Shown: positions 46,380 to 54,794 of the stretch, one piece after another
Layout of the letters: each line of letters opens with the position of its first letter
Numbering within the stretch: the stretch's first letter is position 1
Source of the DNA: Roseibium aggregatum
GTDB lineage: Bacteria; Pseudomonadota; Alphaproteobacteria; Rhizobiales; Stappiaceae
DNA length: 64,000 bases
Direction of reading: 5' to 3'
Assembly: GCF_014692675.1 (NCBI RefSeq)
Contig: NZ_JABFCZ010000010.1
Coordinates: forward strand, 62,001 to 126,000
Program-made: the position numbers and the translations under genes
Notes under the pieces: model-generated
The model's database searches: none
The model's input: only the letters and a program-made list of their open reading frames with translations
Told to the model about the DNA's origin: nothing

Positions 46380-47270
46380 TCAACTTCGCCTTACAGCTGG
46401 TCGGCTGAGCCGCTGTTCCCGGAAGAACGTATAGATGCCCGTCGAGATGATGATCAAGATCCCGATCACCGTCAGCAGATCGGGCAGATCGCCCCAGATC
46501 AGATATCCCGTCAGCAGCGCCCACAAGACCGCTGCATAGCGGAACGGGGCGACGACGGAGATCTCTCCGATGCGCATGGCCATGATCAGCGAGACATATC
46601 CGATCACGATCAGCGTCGCCGCACCGGCCAGATAAATGTAGACCTTCAGCTCCATCGGATGCCAGCCCTCGCTGACATTGAAACCGATACCGAGGATGGT
46701 CACCGCTGTGATCGACGCCAGTGCAACTCCGAAGGTGGAGACCTCCCGGGGCATCCGCTGGGTCGCGAGATCCCGGACCGCCATGCACATGACGCCGGCA
46801 AGGGCGCTCAACGACCAGATGTTGAACCCGGCCAGGCCGGGCTTGACGATCAACAGCACCCCGATAAAGCCGATCCCGATCGCCGTCCAGCGGCGCCAGC
46901 CGACCGGCGCCTTCAGAAAGATCGCCGCACCGGCGGTCACCAGCAGCGGCATGGCCTGGAGGATCGCCGTCGAGTTGCCGATCGGCATGTGGAACAGGGC
47001 CGTCAGATAAAACAGGGTCGCCAGGGTCTCGGCCAGGGTCCGGATTGCCACCGCCGGGTGCAGCAGGCTGCGGGCATAGCGGTGGCCGCCGGTCGCAATG
47101 AACGCGATGAGCATCAGGACGATGCTGAAGCCGCCGCGCACGATCAGGATCTGGCCGAACGGCAGATCGTCCGCGGACAGTTTGACCAGCGTATCGTTGA
47201 AAATGAATCCGGCCGTAGACAGCGTCATCGCTGCAATCGCGCGGCCATTGTCGCGAAAGTCCAAGCTCAT
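46380..47270 (-). CDS. EamA-family (DMT superfamily) transporter
   Basis: A 10-helix transporter of about 296 residues made of two EamA repeats (AAMTLSTAGFIFNDTLVKLS... and AGVMCMAVRDLATQRMP...). Typical segments are RGGFSIVLML and APFRYAAVLWALLTGYLIWGDLP. The frame opens at 47375, but the added 35 residues are charged and unlike the family, so I take ATG 47270. Its Shine-Dalgarno is poorly placed, so the start is uncertain. The family exports metabolites, and the substrate is unknown. Confidence 0.85.
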   Translation of the reverse strand: MSLDFRDNGRAIAAMTLSTAGFIFNDTLVKLSADDLPFGQILIVRGGFSIVLMLIAFIATGGHRYARSLLHPAVAIRTLAETLATLFYLTALFHMPIGNSTAILQAMPLLVTAGAAIFLKAPVGWRRWTAIGIGFIGVLLIVKPGLAGFNIWSLSALAGVMCMAVRDLATQRMPREVSTFGVALASITAVTILGIGFNVSEGWHPMELKVYIYLAGAATLIVIGYVSLIMAMRIGEISVVAPFRYAAVLWALLTGYLIWGDLPDLLTVIGILIIISTGIYTFFREQRLSRPAVRRS

Positions 47271-47472
47271 CTCCAGGGGAAGCGGGCACCGAGATTTAAT
47301 TAGTTCGCTTTCCTTATCATATGAAGCATTCCGCTTGGAAGCGCCGTCTTGTGGTGCGGTGCGATGGCATTGCATTTAAAGATGGAATCCGGACAGAATA
47401 CCCAAGTTGTAACTCTCGTTTGGCCGCTACTGCGGAGAGCAACAGTCACGCCATGCGTAGGGGAGACCTGCC

Positions 47473-47853
47473 TTGTCGAGAACGGAATATTCTTATCGAT
47501 TTAGAGAGAGAGCCCCTCTTCTCAATGAAGAAGAGTGGCGGAAGGTCGAGAAGGTAATTGAGAAAGATTGGCGATCCAATCTCAGGCGAATTAGGATAAA
47601 CAAGTATCTCGCCAGATTTACAGGGTTTCGCCTACCTCGGCGCTACAAAGCCCTCGACCTTTACGGGAAAATGACAGGTTTTCCGCTCTATAATCCAAAT
47701 GCCATTTACTGCGTCCGCATGGCGAACTACGGCTCCTTGTGTCCGAACTGCCAGAAGCCGTTCAGAACGCCGCGCGCGAAACTATGCGCCGAGTGCGGCT
47801 ACACCTTGCCGGAAGGAACGCTTGCCGGGCCGCTCAAAGAACGGGACGATTGA
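47473..47853 (+). CDS. Hypothetical small zinc-ribbon-like protein
   Basis: A 126-residue basic protein. The N-terminal two thirds are rich in Arg/Lys and aromatic residues (EEEWRKVEKVIEKDWRSNLR). The C-terminus has CPNCQKPFRTPRAKLCAECG, two CxxC pairs that fit a zinc ribbon. The start is TTG 47473 behind GGGGAG. I do not recognise the family. It lies between two transporters and another orphan gene, in DNA slightly richer in A+T than the surroundings. Confidence 0.65.
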   Translation: MSRTEYSYRFRERAPLLNEEEWRKVEKVIEKDWRSNLRRIRINKYLARFTGFRLPRRYKALDLYGKMTGFPLYNPNAIYCVRMANYGSLCPNCQKPFRTPRAKLCAECGYTLPEGTLAGPLKERDD

Positions 47854-47955
47854 ACAAGCCGTCCATGTCAGCGATCATCTATCCCATGTCCGGAAGATTC
47901 GCCCGGGTGCAGCGCCCGGTTTCCGGATCTCTCGGAGATCTCATGGGAGCGCGGC

Positions 47956-48414
47956 ATGAAGTACGTCACCCGATACGCCGAAGACACTCTGAGCCGGATG
48001 TTTTCCCTTCCCGCCACCGGACAGGAGCAGGATTGGGAGGTCGAGCTTGCAGACGATGACCGGACCGAGGAATTTCTCGCCGGCTATCCGGAGATCAAGG
48101 ACGACGATGAACTGGCCTTCGGCCTGGTTTGGCTGATCGTCGCATCGTTTGATTTTCGGATCTGGGACCGGATGTCGGATATCGAGCTGGATTTCTACGA
48201 CATCATGGAAAACTGCGGTTTCGACGTAACGAAGGCCTACACGAGCGAAGAACTACGGCTATGGGAAGAGGTTTCCGCCCTCCTTATAGAGAGGAAAGAC
48301 TTCTTCAAAGAGATCATCGAATATTTTTCGATCAATCACGTCGAACGAACGGCCTTCCCGAGCGGCCTGTTGTTCGGACAGACCTTTCATTGGGAACTAG
48401 ATGAAAAAAGCTGA
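47956..48414 (+). CDS. Hypothetical acidic protein
   Basis: A 152-residue acidic protein with aromatic-rich helices (FGLVWLIVASFDFRIWDRMSD...DFYDIMENCGFDVT). GGGAG precedes the ATG. There is no signal peptide. It has the size and charge of immunity- or antitoxin-like proteins, but no motif supports that. It follows the zinc-ribbon gene by about 100 nt on the same strand and converges on the DUF6352 gene. Confidence 0.65.
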   Translation: MKYVTRYAEDTLSRMFSLPATGQEQDWEVELADDDRTEEFLAGYPEIKDDDELAFGLVWLIVASFDFRIWDRMSDIELDFYDIMENCGFDVTKAYTSEELRLWEEVSALLIERKDFFKEIIEYFSINHVERTAFPSGLLFGQTFHWELDEKS

Positions 48415-48443
48415 CGAGTCGCAGATACTAAACTCGCGCCTCT

Positions 48444-49460
48444 TCAACTCTCCGAAGCCAGCGGCAGGTTGACCAGCAGGTTCTGCGGTTTCATGCGGAT
48501 CTTGTAGTCGGGCGACATGGCAAGGCCGAGCCAGACCGGTTTGCCGCGCAGGTCGGCGCGCATGTCGGAGCGGTTTTCGAAATCCAGGCGGAACAGGCCG
48601 AGGATGCGCAGGTTGTCGGCTTCCGACAGCGGTTCCTCGTTGAAGAGCGCGTTCAGGATCGCGGTCGCGTCTGCGTCGAGGCCGATGTGCCAGGACCAGT
48701 GCTCGTCGCGGATCTGCTGGACCGGCTGGATGCGGACCTGAACCTGATGGAAATGGCGGATCCAGGCTTCCAGCACCCGGGCAAAGGCGTCCGGGCCGGG
48801 CTGGGTGAAGCGGAAATCGAGCGCGGTGTCGAAGCGGTCCGAGCGGTCCCAGTAGATCTCCGCATTTTCCTCGCTTAAGACATCGAGCGCGACCTCGCGC
48901 ATGGGCGTGCCGGATTCCATCAAGAGCGCGCCGAGACCGCCGAGGCCGCCGGTTTCCGACATCATCTCGACGATCTCCGCATCGGCGATGGTGACCGTTC
49001 CCTCATTCAGGGTGACCACCTGTTCGCGGAAGAACAGTTCGGCCGCGCGCAGGCGCATCGGGTCCTGGCAGTTGCGCAGGATGTTGCGCAGGATCAGGTG
49101 AACCAACTGGTCGAGAAACACCGGCGGAACCGAGATGGTGCCTTCGCGAAACAGGGCCGAATAGGCGCCTTCCACCGTCTTGTTTTTCACCAGGTGATCG
49201 CGAAAGGCGAGCACCACGCTGTAATTGTCCGCCGTGTCCCGGTCCTGGATTTCCTGCAGCTCGCTCTCGCTCACCGACGCGAAGGGATCGTCCATCAGGC
49301 GTTCGAACAATCGGTGTTCGGCCGGGCAGGATTCCTCGACCGGATGGATTTCGGGCCGGGTGAGATAAGCGCGCAGCAGATCCGGCGTCACGAGCAGCCA
49401 GCCGTTCTTTTCACGTTCGACCAGATGATAACCGGCGGATTTCCAGAAAGGGGGCATCAA
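48444..49460 (-). CDS. DUF6352-family protein (formate dehydrogenase operon)
   Basis: A 338-residue soluble protein. The start PPFWKSAGYHLVEREKNGWL and TPDLLRAYLTRPEIHPVEES are typical of the family annotated DUF6352, found almost only next to FDH3-type formate dehydrogenase genes. No known catalytic motif is visible. Its ATG overlaps the DUF6505 stop by 4 nt, so it is the last gene of the minus-strand operon. The role is unknown; assembly or maturation is a reasonable guess from context. Confidence 0.85.
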   Translation of the reverse strand: MMPPFWKSAGYHLVEREKNGWLLVTPDLLRAYLTRPEIHPVEESCPAEHRLFERLMDDPFASVSESELQEIQDRDTADNYSVVLAFRDHLVKNKTVEGAYSALFREGTISVPPVFLDQLVHLILRNILRNCQDPMRLRAAELFFREQVVTLNEGTVTIADAEIVEMMSETGGLGGLGALLMESGTPMREVALDVLSEENAEIYWDRSDRFDTALDFRFTQPGPDAFARVLEAWIRHFHQVQVRIQPVQQIRDEHWSWHIGLDADATAILNALFNEEPLSEADNLRILGLFRLDFENRSDMRADLRGKPVWLGLAMSPDYKIRMKPQNLLVNLPLASES

Positions 49461-49951
49461 GGCTCCTCTACCACATCCCAGATCCGCGCATGGGGCTTCT
49501 CTCCGGGGGGCGTCACGATATGAAAACTTTCGCGGATCCGGCCGTCTTCGCCGATCTCGCGCTTCAGGGCGAGCAATGTATTCAACTCAAGCCCATCCGC
49601 CAACTCGCGGCCAAAGCCGATTTCGGCTTCGGCCGCTTCCCGGGCGGCCCGCTCGGAGGGAGCGCCGTAATGATCCAGGAGATGGCCGGTCAGCTGCTCG
49701 GTGCAGGCATCGATATCTTCCTCGCCGGCATCCGCCACGCTGACGAGCGTGGAAAAGCCGAAAGACCCGAGCGCCAGAAAGCCGCTGACGAAGGCCTGCC
49801 GCTCCTTGCCCGTCAGGTCTGCCGGATCGCCGAACTGGCCATGGGCGAAAACGAAACTGCCGGGAATGGCCCAGTCGTTCTCGCCCGCAGCGCGTGGAAA
49901 GACATGGGCATCCGACTGGTCAAAGCGGATAGCTCTGAGGAAACGCGCCAC
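49457..49951 (-). CDS. DUF6505-family protein (formate dehydrogenase operon)
   Basis: A 164-residue soluble protein (VARFLRAIRFDQSDAHVFPR, ENDWAIPGSFVFAH) of the family annotated DUF6505. The frame is open to 50017, but GTG 49951 has GGAGC at six bases and lies 1 nt past the stop of the upstream gene, a typical coupled arrangement. Function unknown. It is encoded between the ligase-like gene and DUF6352 gene. Confidence 0.82.
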   Translation of the reverse strand: MARFLRAIRFDQSDAHVFPRAAGENDWAIPGSFVFAHGQFGDPADLTGKERQAFVSGFLALGSFGFSTLVSVADAGEEDIDACTEQLTGHLLDHYGAPSERAAREAAEAEIGFGRELADGLELNTLLALKREIGEDGRIRESFHIVTPPGEKPHARIWDVVEEP

Positions 49952-49952
49952 G

Positions 49953-50738
49953 TCAGCGCTCCGTGACCGAGGCAAGCGGCCTGGCGACCCGGTCGTCGCC
50001 GAGGTGCTCGGCAACATTCAGGATCTTCACCGGTCCGCCCTCCCCGCCTTCGCTCAGGAGAAGGTTGCCGCTCTCGTCCAGTCCGGTGAAGGTTCCCTGC
50101 ACGACGCCCTCGGCTGTGGCAACGGCGACCTCCTCCCGGTAGCCGTCGCAGCGGAACAGCCATGCCTCGTGCACCGGTTTGAAACCGTCCACTTCCCAGC
50201 GATGGACCCAGGTCAGGAAATGGCGGGAGAGAGACTCCAACGCCGGAAGGGCTTCCAGTTCCACAGCGCCTTCGTCCCACAAGGTCGTGCGGTCCGGGGT
50301 CCGACCCGGCTCGCTGGTGTCCGTCGGTGTCAGTGCCAGCTTGAGCGCGACCGCCATCCACAGCGGTGAGCCGTCCTCATCGTCGTCTTCGCTGACCACC
50401 ATGCGGGCCTGGCCGAGACCGGCGCCGTTGGCATAGACGACATGCGGCCAACGCCAGGTGATGCCCAGTTCCGGAGGACAGAGCGCGCCGATGGCGTCGG
50501 CCATGGCGGTCATGGCGACAAACAGCATTTCCTGCGCGCGTGCTCTCGGAACATCCGGCTCGAGAAAAACCGCACAGGAGATCTCGGACGTGTCGCACGA
50601 CCAGAACACGTCACCGGCTTCCGCCGCGCCGCGGTTTGCGGCATCCACGGCGGCCGCCAGCGGATCGATGGGCGGCACCACCGGACGGCTTGTCAAAAGC
50701 GGCGGAAAAGATGGATCGAAACTCAATGCGACGGTCAT
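49953..50738 (-). CDS. Biotin/lipoate ligase-like protein (formate dehydrogenase operon)
   Basis: A 261-residue protein with the fold-family marks of biotin/lipoate protein ligases (DUF4444-type C-terminus). The segment where BirA has KWPND reads RWPHVVYANG here, so the usual lysine and aspartate are missing. The glycine-rich GRGRxG-type loop is also not evident. It therefore probably binds rather than activates a cofactor, or uses another chemistry. It is always found with DUF6494/6505/6352 in this type of operon. Its substrate is unknown. It lies 9 nt after the DUF6494 gene. Confidence 0.8.
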   Translation of the reverse strand: MTVALSFDPSFPPLLTSRPVVPPIDPLAAAVDAANRGAAEAGDVFWSCDTSEISCAVFLEPDVPRARAQEMLFVAMTAMADAIGALCPPELGITWRWPHVVYANGAGLGQARMVVSEDDDEDGSPLWMAVALKLALTPTDTSEPGRTPDRTTLWDEGAVELEALPALESLSRHFLTWVHRWEVDGFKPVHEAWLFRCDGYREEVAVATAEGVVQGTFTGLDESGNLLLSEGGEGGPVKILNVAEHLGDDRVARPLASVTER

Positions 50739-50747
50739 GAGGCGGGT

Positions 50748-50939
50748 CTAATCCAGCTCTATCCGTCCCTTGACCTCGTGGACGACGCCCGCGCCCTCGA
50801 TGGTCAGCGTCATCTTCGCCTCGAGTTGACCGCTTGTCAGTCCCGCCTTGCGCACGTGTTCCTCGATGGCCTGCTGCGATGTCACGCCGACCTGCTTCAG
50901 GAACTTGCGCATGGACATGTTGAAATTGTCATTGTTCAT
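50748..50939 (-). CDS. DUF6494-family small protein (formate dehydrogenase operon)
   Basis: A 63-residue protein MNNDNFNMSMRKFLKQVGVT followed by SQQAIEEHVRKAGLTSG, the family annotated DUF6494. ATG 50939 follows GGGAGGG at ten bases, better than the upstream ATG at 50981. Function unknown. It follows a 135-bp gap that contains three 21-nt-spaced direct repeats, so it may be the first gene of a second transcription unit. Confidence 0.82.
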   Translation of the reverse strand: MNNDNFNMSMRKFLKQVGVTSQQAIEEHVRKAGLTSGQLEAKMTLTIEGAGVVHEVKGRIELD

Positions 50940-50983
50940 TTTATCGATTCCCTCCCAAATCCAACCCGTCCTTTCTGACAAAG

Positions 50984-51032
50984 TGATTCAGGTTGTTGAG
51001 GCACTGATTCAAGCACCTTCGGAGCTGATTCA
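50984..51032. promoter_or_regulatory. Three TGATTCA direct repeats with exact 21-nt period
   Basis: TGATTCA occurs at 50984-50990, 51005-51011 and 51026-51032 (TGAATCA on the minus strand). The period is 21 nt, two helical turns, so all three lie on one face of the DNA. They sit 45-95 bp upstream of the DUF6494 start and downstream of the small membrane protein gene, in the only sizeable gap in the lower part of the operon. This looks like binding sites for a regulator acting cooperatively. Confidence 0.65.
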
Positions 51033-51074
51033 CAAAGGCGCTATAATCCATTGAATATAATACTATTTTCCGGC

Positions 51075-51242
51075 TCACATGTGTTCGCCCGGCCGTTGTC
51101 CCATGCCGGGATCAAGCCGGACTGCATCATGACCGGTCGTGTAGACGGCCATGGAGGAATAATCGAGCTGTCTCGTCAAAACGTACCAGGCCGCCACGCC
51201 GATCACGGCCATGGCACAGATCCCTGAGATGAAGGCTTTCAT
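51075..51242 (-). CDS. 55-residue membrane protein of the formate dehydrogenase operon
   Basis: Begins MKAFISGICAMAVIGVAAWYVLT, a single membrane helix, followed by a 32-residue periplasmic tail (DYSSMAVYTTGHDAVRLD...). Its ATG overlaps the stop of the WD40-cytochrome c gene as ATGA, strong evidence that it is translated. I do not recognise a family. The position suggests a small subunit or anchor of the cytochrome. It is too short to be called by length filters. Confidence 0.75.
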   Translation of the reverse strand: MKAFISGICAMAVIGVAAWYVLTRQLDYSSMAVYTTGHDAVRLDPGMGQRPGEHM

Positions 51243-52624
51243 TTGGCGGTTCCTCCGGATTGGGTTTTCGGGCCGTTCGGGTCGGTGGCCCTTTTCAGGA
51301 AGGCGATGAGCGCGTCCCGATCCTCGACAGTCTTCAGCCGCTGCAGCGGCATCTTCGATCCGGGTGTCACCACGTCCGGACCGTGATCGAAAAGATCGGA
51401 AATCGTTTTTTCGTTCCAGACGAAGTCCGCGTCCAGAAGCGCCTTCGAATAGGGGTAGCCGGGAAGCGTGCCGACCTTGCGCCCGAAGACGCCATAGAGC
51501 GTCGGACCTGCCCGGTTGCCGCCGTCCGGCGTCAGCGTATGGCACACGGAGCACTTGCGCGCGAACTGAAGCTCGCCCGGATCGTCCGTATTGGTCACCT
51601 GGAACCGGCGGGGATAATCCACATCGACCGGTTCGAACGGCTTGCGCGGCGTGATCTGCCAGACATGGATCTGGTCATCGAGACCGGCGTAAAAGAGCTT
51701 CTTGCCGTCGGCGGTAAAGTCCAGCCCCCAGACCGGGCCGTAGGGATTCTCGAATTCCTCGATCAGTTCGAAGCTTGTCAGATCGTAGACGCGGATCACA
51801 CCGTCTCCGCCGCCGCTCGCCGCCCGCTTGCCGTCATGGGAAACCGCCAGGGACAAGACCGGCCGCTGGTGCGGCGGCAGGACCTTCACCTCTTCACCGG
51901 TCGCAATGTCCATAACGCCGACCTTGCCGTCAGTCACGCCGAACAGCAGCGTCTTGCCGTCGGGCAGCGCCTTCAGCGTGTTCACGCCCCAGCCGAAATT
52001 GTAAAGTTCGCGTTCCAGGGCGCCCGTTTCCAGTTCGAACTGCCGGATGCCGCCGTCGTAGGAAGCGGTATAGAGCTTGGCTCCATCCCGCGAGAACGCA
52101 ACGGCGTTGACGTTGCCGCGATGTCCGGTCAGGGCAAAGGCCTGGCGCGGCGGATCGGCGGCAATGTCGTAGACCCGCGCCTCGTTCTCCCAGGAGGCGA
52201 CGGCGACGTAGCGCTCGTCCGGCGACACGTCGAGGCTCAGGACCTTCTCGCCCTTTCCCGAAAATCGGGAGAGCACCGACTTGGTCGTCAGGTCCCAGAG
52301 GATCATGTCGCTGTCGTCCGACACGGTCACGGCGCGATTGCCGCTCAGGAAGCGGCCGTCGTTGACCGCCGCGTTATGGCCGATCAGCCGTTCGAGCGTC
52401 GGCTCCCCTTCCCCTTCAGGCAAGGTCCACACGATCGCCGAATAGTCGAATGACGTCGACAGCAAGCGCTTGCCCGACGGGTCCAGGCTGACGGATTTGA
52501 CCGGACCGCCATGGCCTGCCAGCCGCTCCGGCCAGCCGGCGAACGCTTTACAGGAAAGCATCACCGGCACGACCAGGGCAACCATGACGGCCGCAACGGG
52601 CCAGAGCCGTGGCGCCTTTGCCAT
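51239..52624 (-). CDS. WD40-repeat / cytochrome c fusion protein (formate dehydrogenase operon)
   Basis: A 461-residue exported protein. The signal peptide (~1-30, AVMVALVVPVMLSCKAFA) is followed by a seven-bladed-looking WD40 propeller at ~35-330 (GHGGPVKSVSLDPSGKRLLS, GHNAAVNDGRFLSG, GHRGNVNAVAFSRDGAKLYT). A C-terminal cytochrome c domain spans ~350-450, with haem site CSVCH and axial methionine in GSKMPLQRL. It lies 9 nt downstream of the gamma subunit gene. It probably takes electrons from, or docks on, the membrane-bound dehydrogenase in the periplasm. That role is inferred from context. Confidence 0.87.
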   Translation of the reverse strand: MAKAPRLWPVAAVMVALVVPVMLSCKAFAGWPERLAGHGGPVKSVSLDPSGKRLLSTSFDYSAIVWTLPEGEGEPTLERLIGHNAAVNDGRFLSGNRAVTVSDDSDMILWDLTTKSVLSRFSGKGEKVLSLDVSPDERYVAVASWENEARVYDIAADPPRQAFALTGHRGNVNAVAFSRDGAKLYTASYDGGIRQFELETGALERELYNFGWGVNTLKALPDGKTLLFGVTDGKVGVMDIATGEEVKVLPPHQRPVLSLAVSHDGKRAASGGGDGVIRVYDLTSFELIEEFENPYGPVWGLDFTADGKKLFYAGLDDQIHVWQITPRKPFEPVDVDYPRRFQVTNTDDPGELQFARKCSVCHTLTPDGGNRAGPTLYGVFGRKVGTLPGYPYSKALLDADFVWNEKTISDLFDHGPDVVTPGSKMPLQRLKTVEDRDALIAFLKRATDPNGPKTQSGGTAK

Positions 52625-52633
52625 GACACAGTC

Positions 52634-53779
52634 CTACTCGGCCGGCTGCGGGGCGCCTCCGGAGCCGGAGGCCTTGTGGATGTCGGCAAGGTGTTCTTCC
52701 ACCCAGATCGAGTGGTGTTCCTTCGCCCAGTTCAGGTCGACCTCGCCGGAGCCCATGGCGTCGAACGCGCCTTCCATGCCGATGGAGCCGATGTAGATAT
52801 GGGCGAGGATCACGCACATCATGAACACCGCCATGATCGAATGCCACAGCGAGTTGAGTTGCTGCTCCTGCAGCGCGGTCAGCGCCGTCGGCAGGTCGGT
52901 GCCGAAGATCAGGTTGACCTTGGCAAAGGTGCCGGCAAAGAAGTGGGTGGTGAACGGAAACAGCAGCGCCCAGCCGGAGAGCGACAGCGACACGCCGCCG
53001 ATGATCACCAGCCAGAAGATCACCTTCTGGCCGGCGTTGAACTTCTTCGCCGGCGGATGCAGCTTTTTGGAGAAGATGCCGCCGCCCTGCAGAATCCACT
53101 TGATGTCGGTCCGGTCCGGCAGGTTGTGGCGCACCCACATGATGAAGATCATCGCCAGACCCGCCATGAAGGCAAAGGCGAGATAATTGTGCAGGTATTT
53201 GCCCATCTGGGAGATGAAGCCGAAGATGCTGTCGCTGAGGATGGGCTTCAGCACGTAACGGCCGTAGAGGACGTTCAGCCCGGTCAGGCCCAGGATGACG
53301 AACGAGACAGCGGTCATCCAGTGGCCGAAACGCTCCACCGCCTTGAAGCGGGTGATGGTCTCATCGGACTTGCCGTGCTCGATCCGGATGCGGCCGCGGA
53401 CGGCGTAGAACAGGCCGAGGAGAACAATGGTGCCGAGCAGCGCCCAGCTGGCATAGAGCTCCAGCGGTCCGTTGCGGAACGAACGCCAGGCCTCGCCTTC
53501 TGACTGGACCAGGGTCCCAGCCTTCTTGTCGGGAATGGAGACGTTGCCCTCCAAACCGTGGCGCACCGCGCGCCAGTACTCGGAATCCGAGGTGGTGCCC
53601 AGGGTGTCGCCCGGAACCGCACCGCCAACGGGATTTTCTGTCGGAGCCGCGCTCGGGGCGAGCGAATTCTGGGCCGCGGCCGGTTGGCCGGCGAGCGCGA
53701 AGACGACCATCGCAAGAGCCAGGAGCGGCGTCAAACCGCGCAAGCCGAACATTTTTATGGTTTTCCGGTTACAGATCAT
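52634..53779 (-). CDS. fdh3C: Formate dehydrogenase gamma subunit (cytochrome b556)
   Basis: A 381-residue membrane subunit. The signal peptide is near MFGLRGLTPLLALAMVVFAL. A periplasmic N-terminal segment of about 80 residues precedes four helices of the FdnI/FdoI-type cytochrome b. Haem histidines fit RFGHWMTAVSF, KYLHNYLAF and SLWHSIMAV/ILAHIYIGS. It moves electrons from the iron-sulfur subunit to quinone. AGGAGG lies five bases before ATG 53779. E. coli FdnI is about 217 residues; the extra length here is mostly the N-terminal region and is typical of FDH3-type alphaproteobacterial proteins. Confidence 0.92.
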   Translation of the reverse strand: MICNRKTIKMFGLRGLTPLLALAMVVFALAGQPAAAQNSLAPSAAPTENPVGGAVPGDTLGTTSDSEYWRAVRHGLEGNVSIPDKKAGTLVQSEGEAWRSFRNGPLELYASWALLGTIVLLGLFYAVRGRIRIEHGKSDETITRFKAVERFGHWMTAVSFVILGLTGLNVLYGRYVLKPILSDSIFGFISQMGKYLHNYLAFAFMAGLAMIFIMWVRHNLPDRTDIKWILQGGGIFSKKLHPPAKKFNAGQKVIFWLVIIGGVSLSLSGWALLFPFTTHFFAGTFAKVNLIFGTDLPTALTALQEQQLNSLWHSIMAVFMMCVILAHIYIGSIGMEGAFDAMGSGEVDLNWAKEHHSIWVEEHLADIHKASGSGGAPQPAE

Positions 53780-53857
53780 CTGGTCCTCCTGATGTCCCCT
53801 TTGCGCCCGGTTTTCCGTCCTCCGGCCGCCCTTGGGGCTCGCTAGCCTCTACGCCAA

Positions 53858-54064
53858 TCAGAACTTCTGCCGTTCGCCACGGAAGCGCAATTCACGGCGC
53901 TGCCCGTCTGTCAGCTCGGTATCCTTCTTGCCTTCATACTGGCCCTTTTCCAGCTTGATCGGCCTATTTTCGTCCTGTTCACGGCAGCCGGCAAGTCCCG
54001 TCAGGGCGAGCAGCGTGCCCGCCAGGAACAAACGCCCTGCCGTTTTGATGGATTTGGAGTTCAT
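53858..54064 (-). CDS. Small lipoprotein of the formate dehydrogenase operon
   Basis: A 68-residue lipoprotein: helix LFLAGTLLALTGLAGC with the lipobox cysteine at residue 27, then a charged tail (REQDENRPIKLEKGQYEGKK) . It lies between the beta and gamma subunit genes. The tail is reminiscent of small FDH-linked lipoproteins in related genomes. Function unknown. Confidence 0.75.
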   Translation of the reverse strand: MNSKSIKTAGRLFLAGTLLALTGLAGCREQDENRPIKLEKGQYEGKKDTELTDGQRRELRFRGERQKF

Positions 54065-54180
54065 CGACCTGATTTCCTGACTGCAGTCCGCGGTTCCGTT
54101 GCTATCAAGGCAGAGAACGGAGACGACTGGTCAGCCGCCTCCGTCCTGTTGTCGTTCAAGCCATCCCTCAAGGGACGCTT

Positions 54181-54780
54181 TTAGAAGTTACCGGCCTTCT
54201 GGCTGTAGGCGGTGCCCCAGCCCCAGGCGCCGGAGCCGAAGCCACGGGCAACCACGCGCTCGCGATAGATCGCGGAGACCACGTCGCCGTCACCGGCGAG
54301 CAGGGCCTTGGTGGAGCACATTTCCGCACACAGAGGCAGTTTGCCTTCGGCGAGGCGGTTACGGCCGTATTTCTGGAATTCGGCCGCGGAGTTGTCTTCT
54401 TCCGGACCGCCGTTGCAGAAGGTGCACTTGTCCATCTTGCCGCGCGAACCGAAGTTGCCGGCCTGCGGATACTGCGGCGCGCCGAACGGGCAGGCATAGA
54501 AGCAGTAGCCGCAGCCGATGCACAGGTCCTTGGAATGCAGCACCACGCCTTCGTCGGTGTGATAGAAGCAGTCCACCGGACACACAGCCGTGCACGGCGC
54601 GTCGGAGCAGTGCATGCAGGCCACCGAAATGGACCGCTCGCCCGGCTTGCCGTCGTTGATGGTGACCACCCTGCGGCGGTTGATGCCCCAAGGCACCTCG
54701 TTTTCGTTCTTACAGGCCGTGACGCAGGCGTTGCACTCGATGCAGCGTTCGGCGTCACAGAGGAATTTCATTCGTGCCAT
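54181..54780 (-). CDS. fdh3B: Formate dehydrogenase beta subunit, FDH3 type
   Basis: A 199-residue iron-sulfur subunit with sixteen cysteines for four 4Fe-4S clusters: CIECNACVTAC (~13), CMHCSDAPCTAVCP (~55), CIGCGYCFYACP (~87), and KCTFC with CAEMC (~118, ~151). It passes electrons from the catalytic subunit to the membrane cytochrome b. There is no C-terminal membrane helix as in E. coli FdnH. It lies 14 nt after the alpha subunit gene. Confidence 0.95.
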   Translation of the reverse strand: MARMKFLCDAERCIECNACVTACKNENEVPWGINRRRVVTINDGKPGERSISVACMHCSDAPCTAVCPVDCFYHTDEGVVLHSKDLCIGCGYCFYACPFGAPQYPQAGNFGSRGKMDKCTFCNGGPEEDNSAAEFQKYGRNRLAEGKLPLCAEMCSTKALLAGDGDVVSAIYRERVVARGFGSGAWGWGTAYSQKAGNF

Positions 54781-54794
54781 GAGTTCTCCCTCCC

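Noticed and set aside
47473-48414. Toxin-antitoxin pair
   Set aside because: The two small genes are next to each other and of opposite charge, but they do not overlap and no toxin or antitoxin motif is visible.
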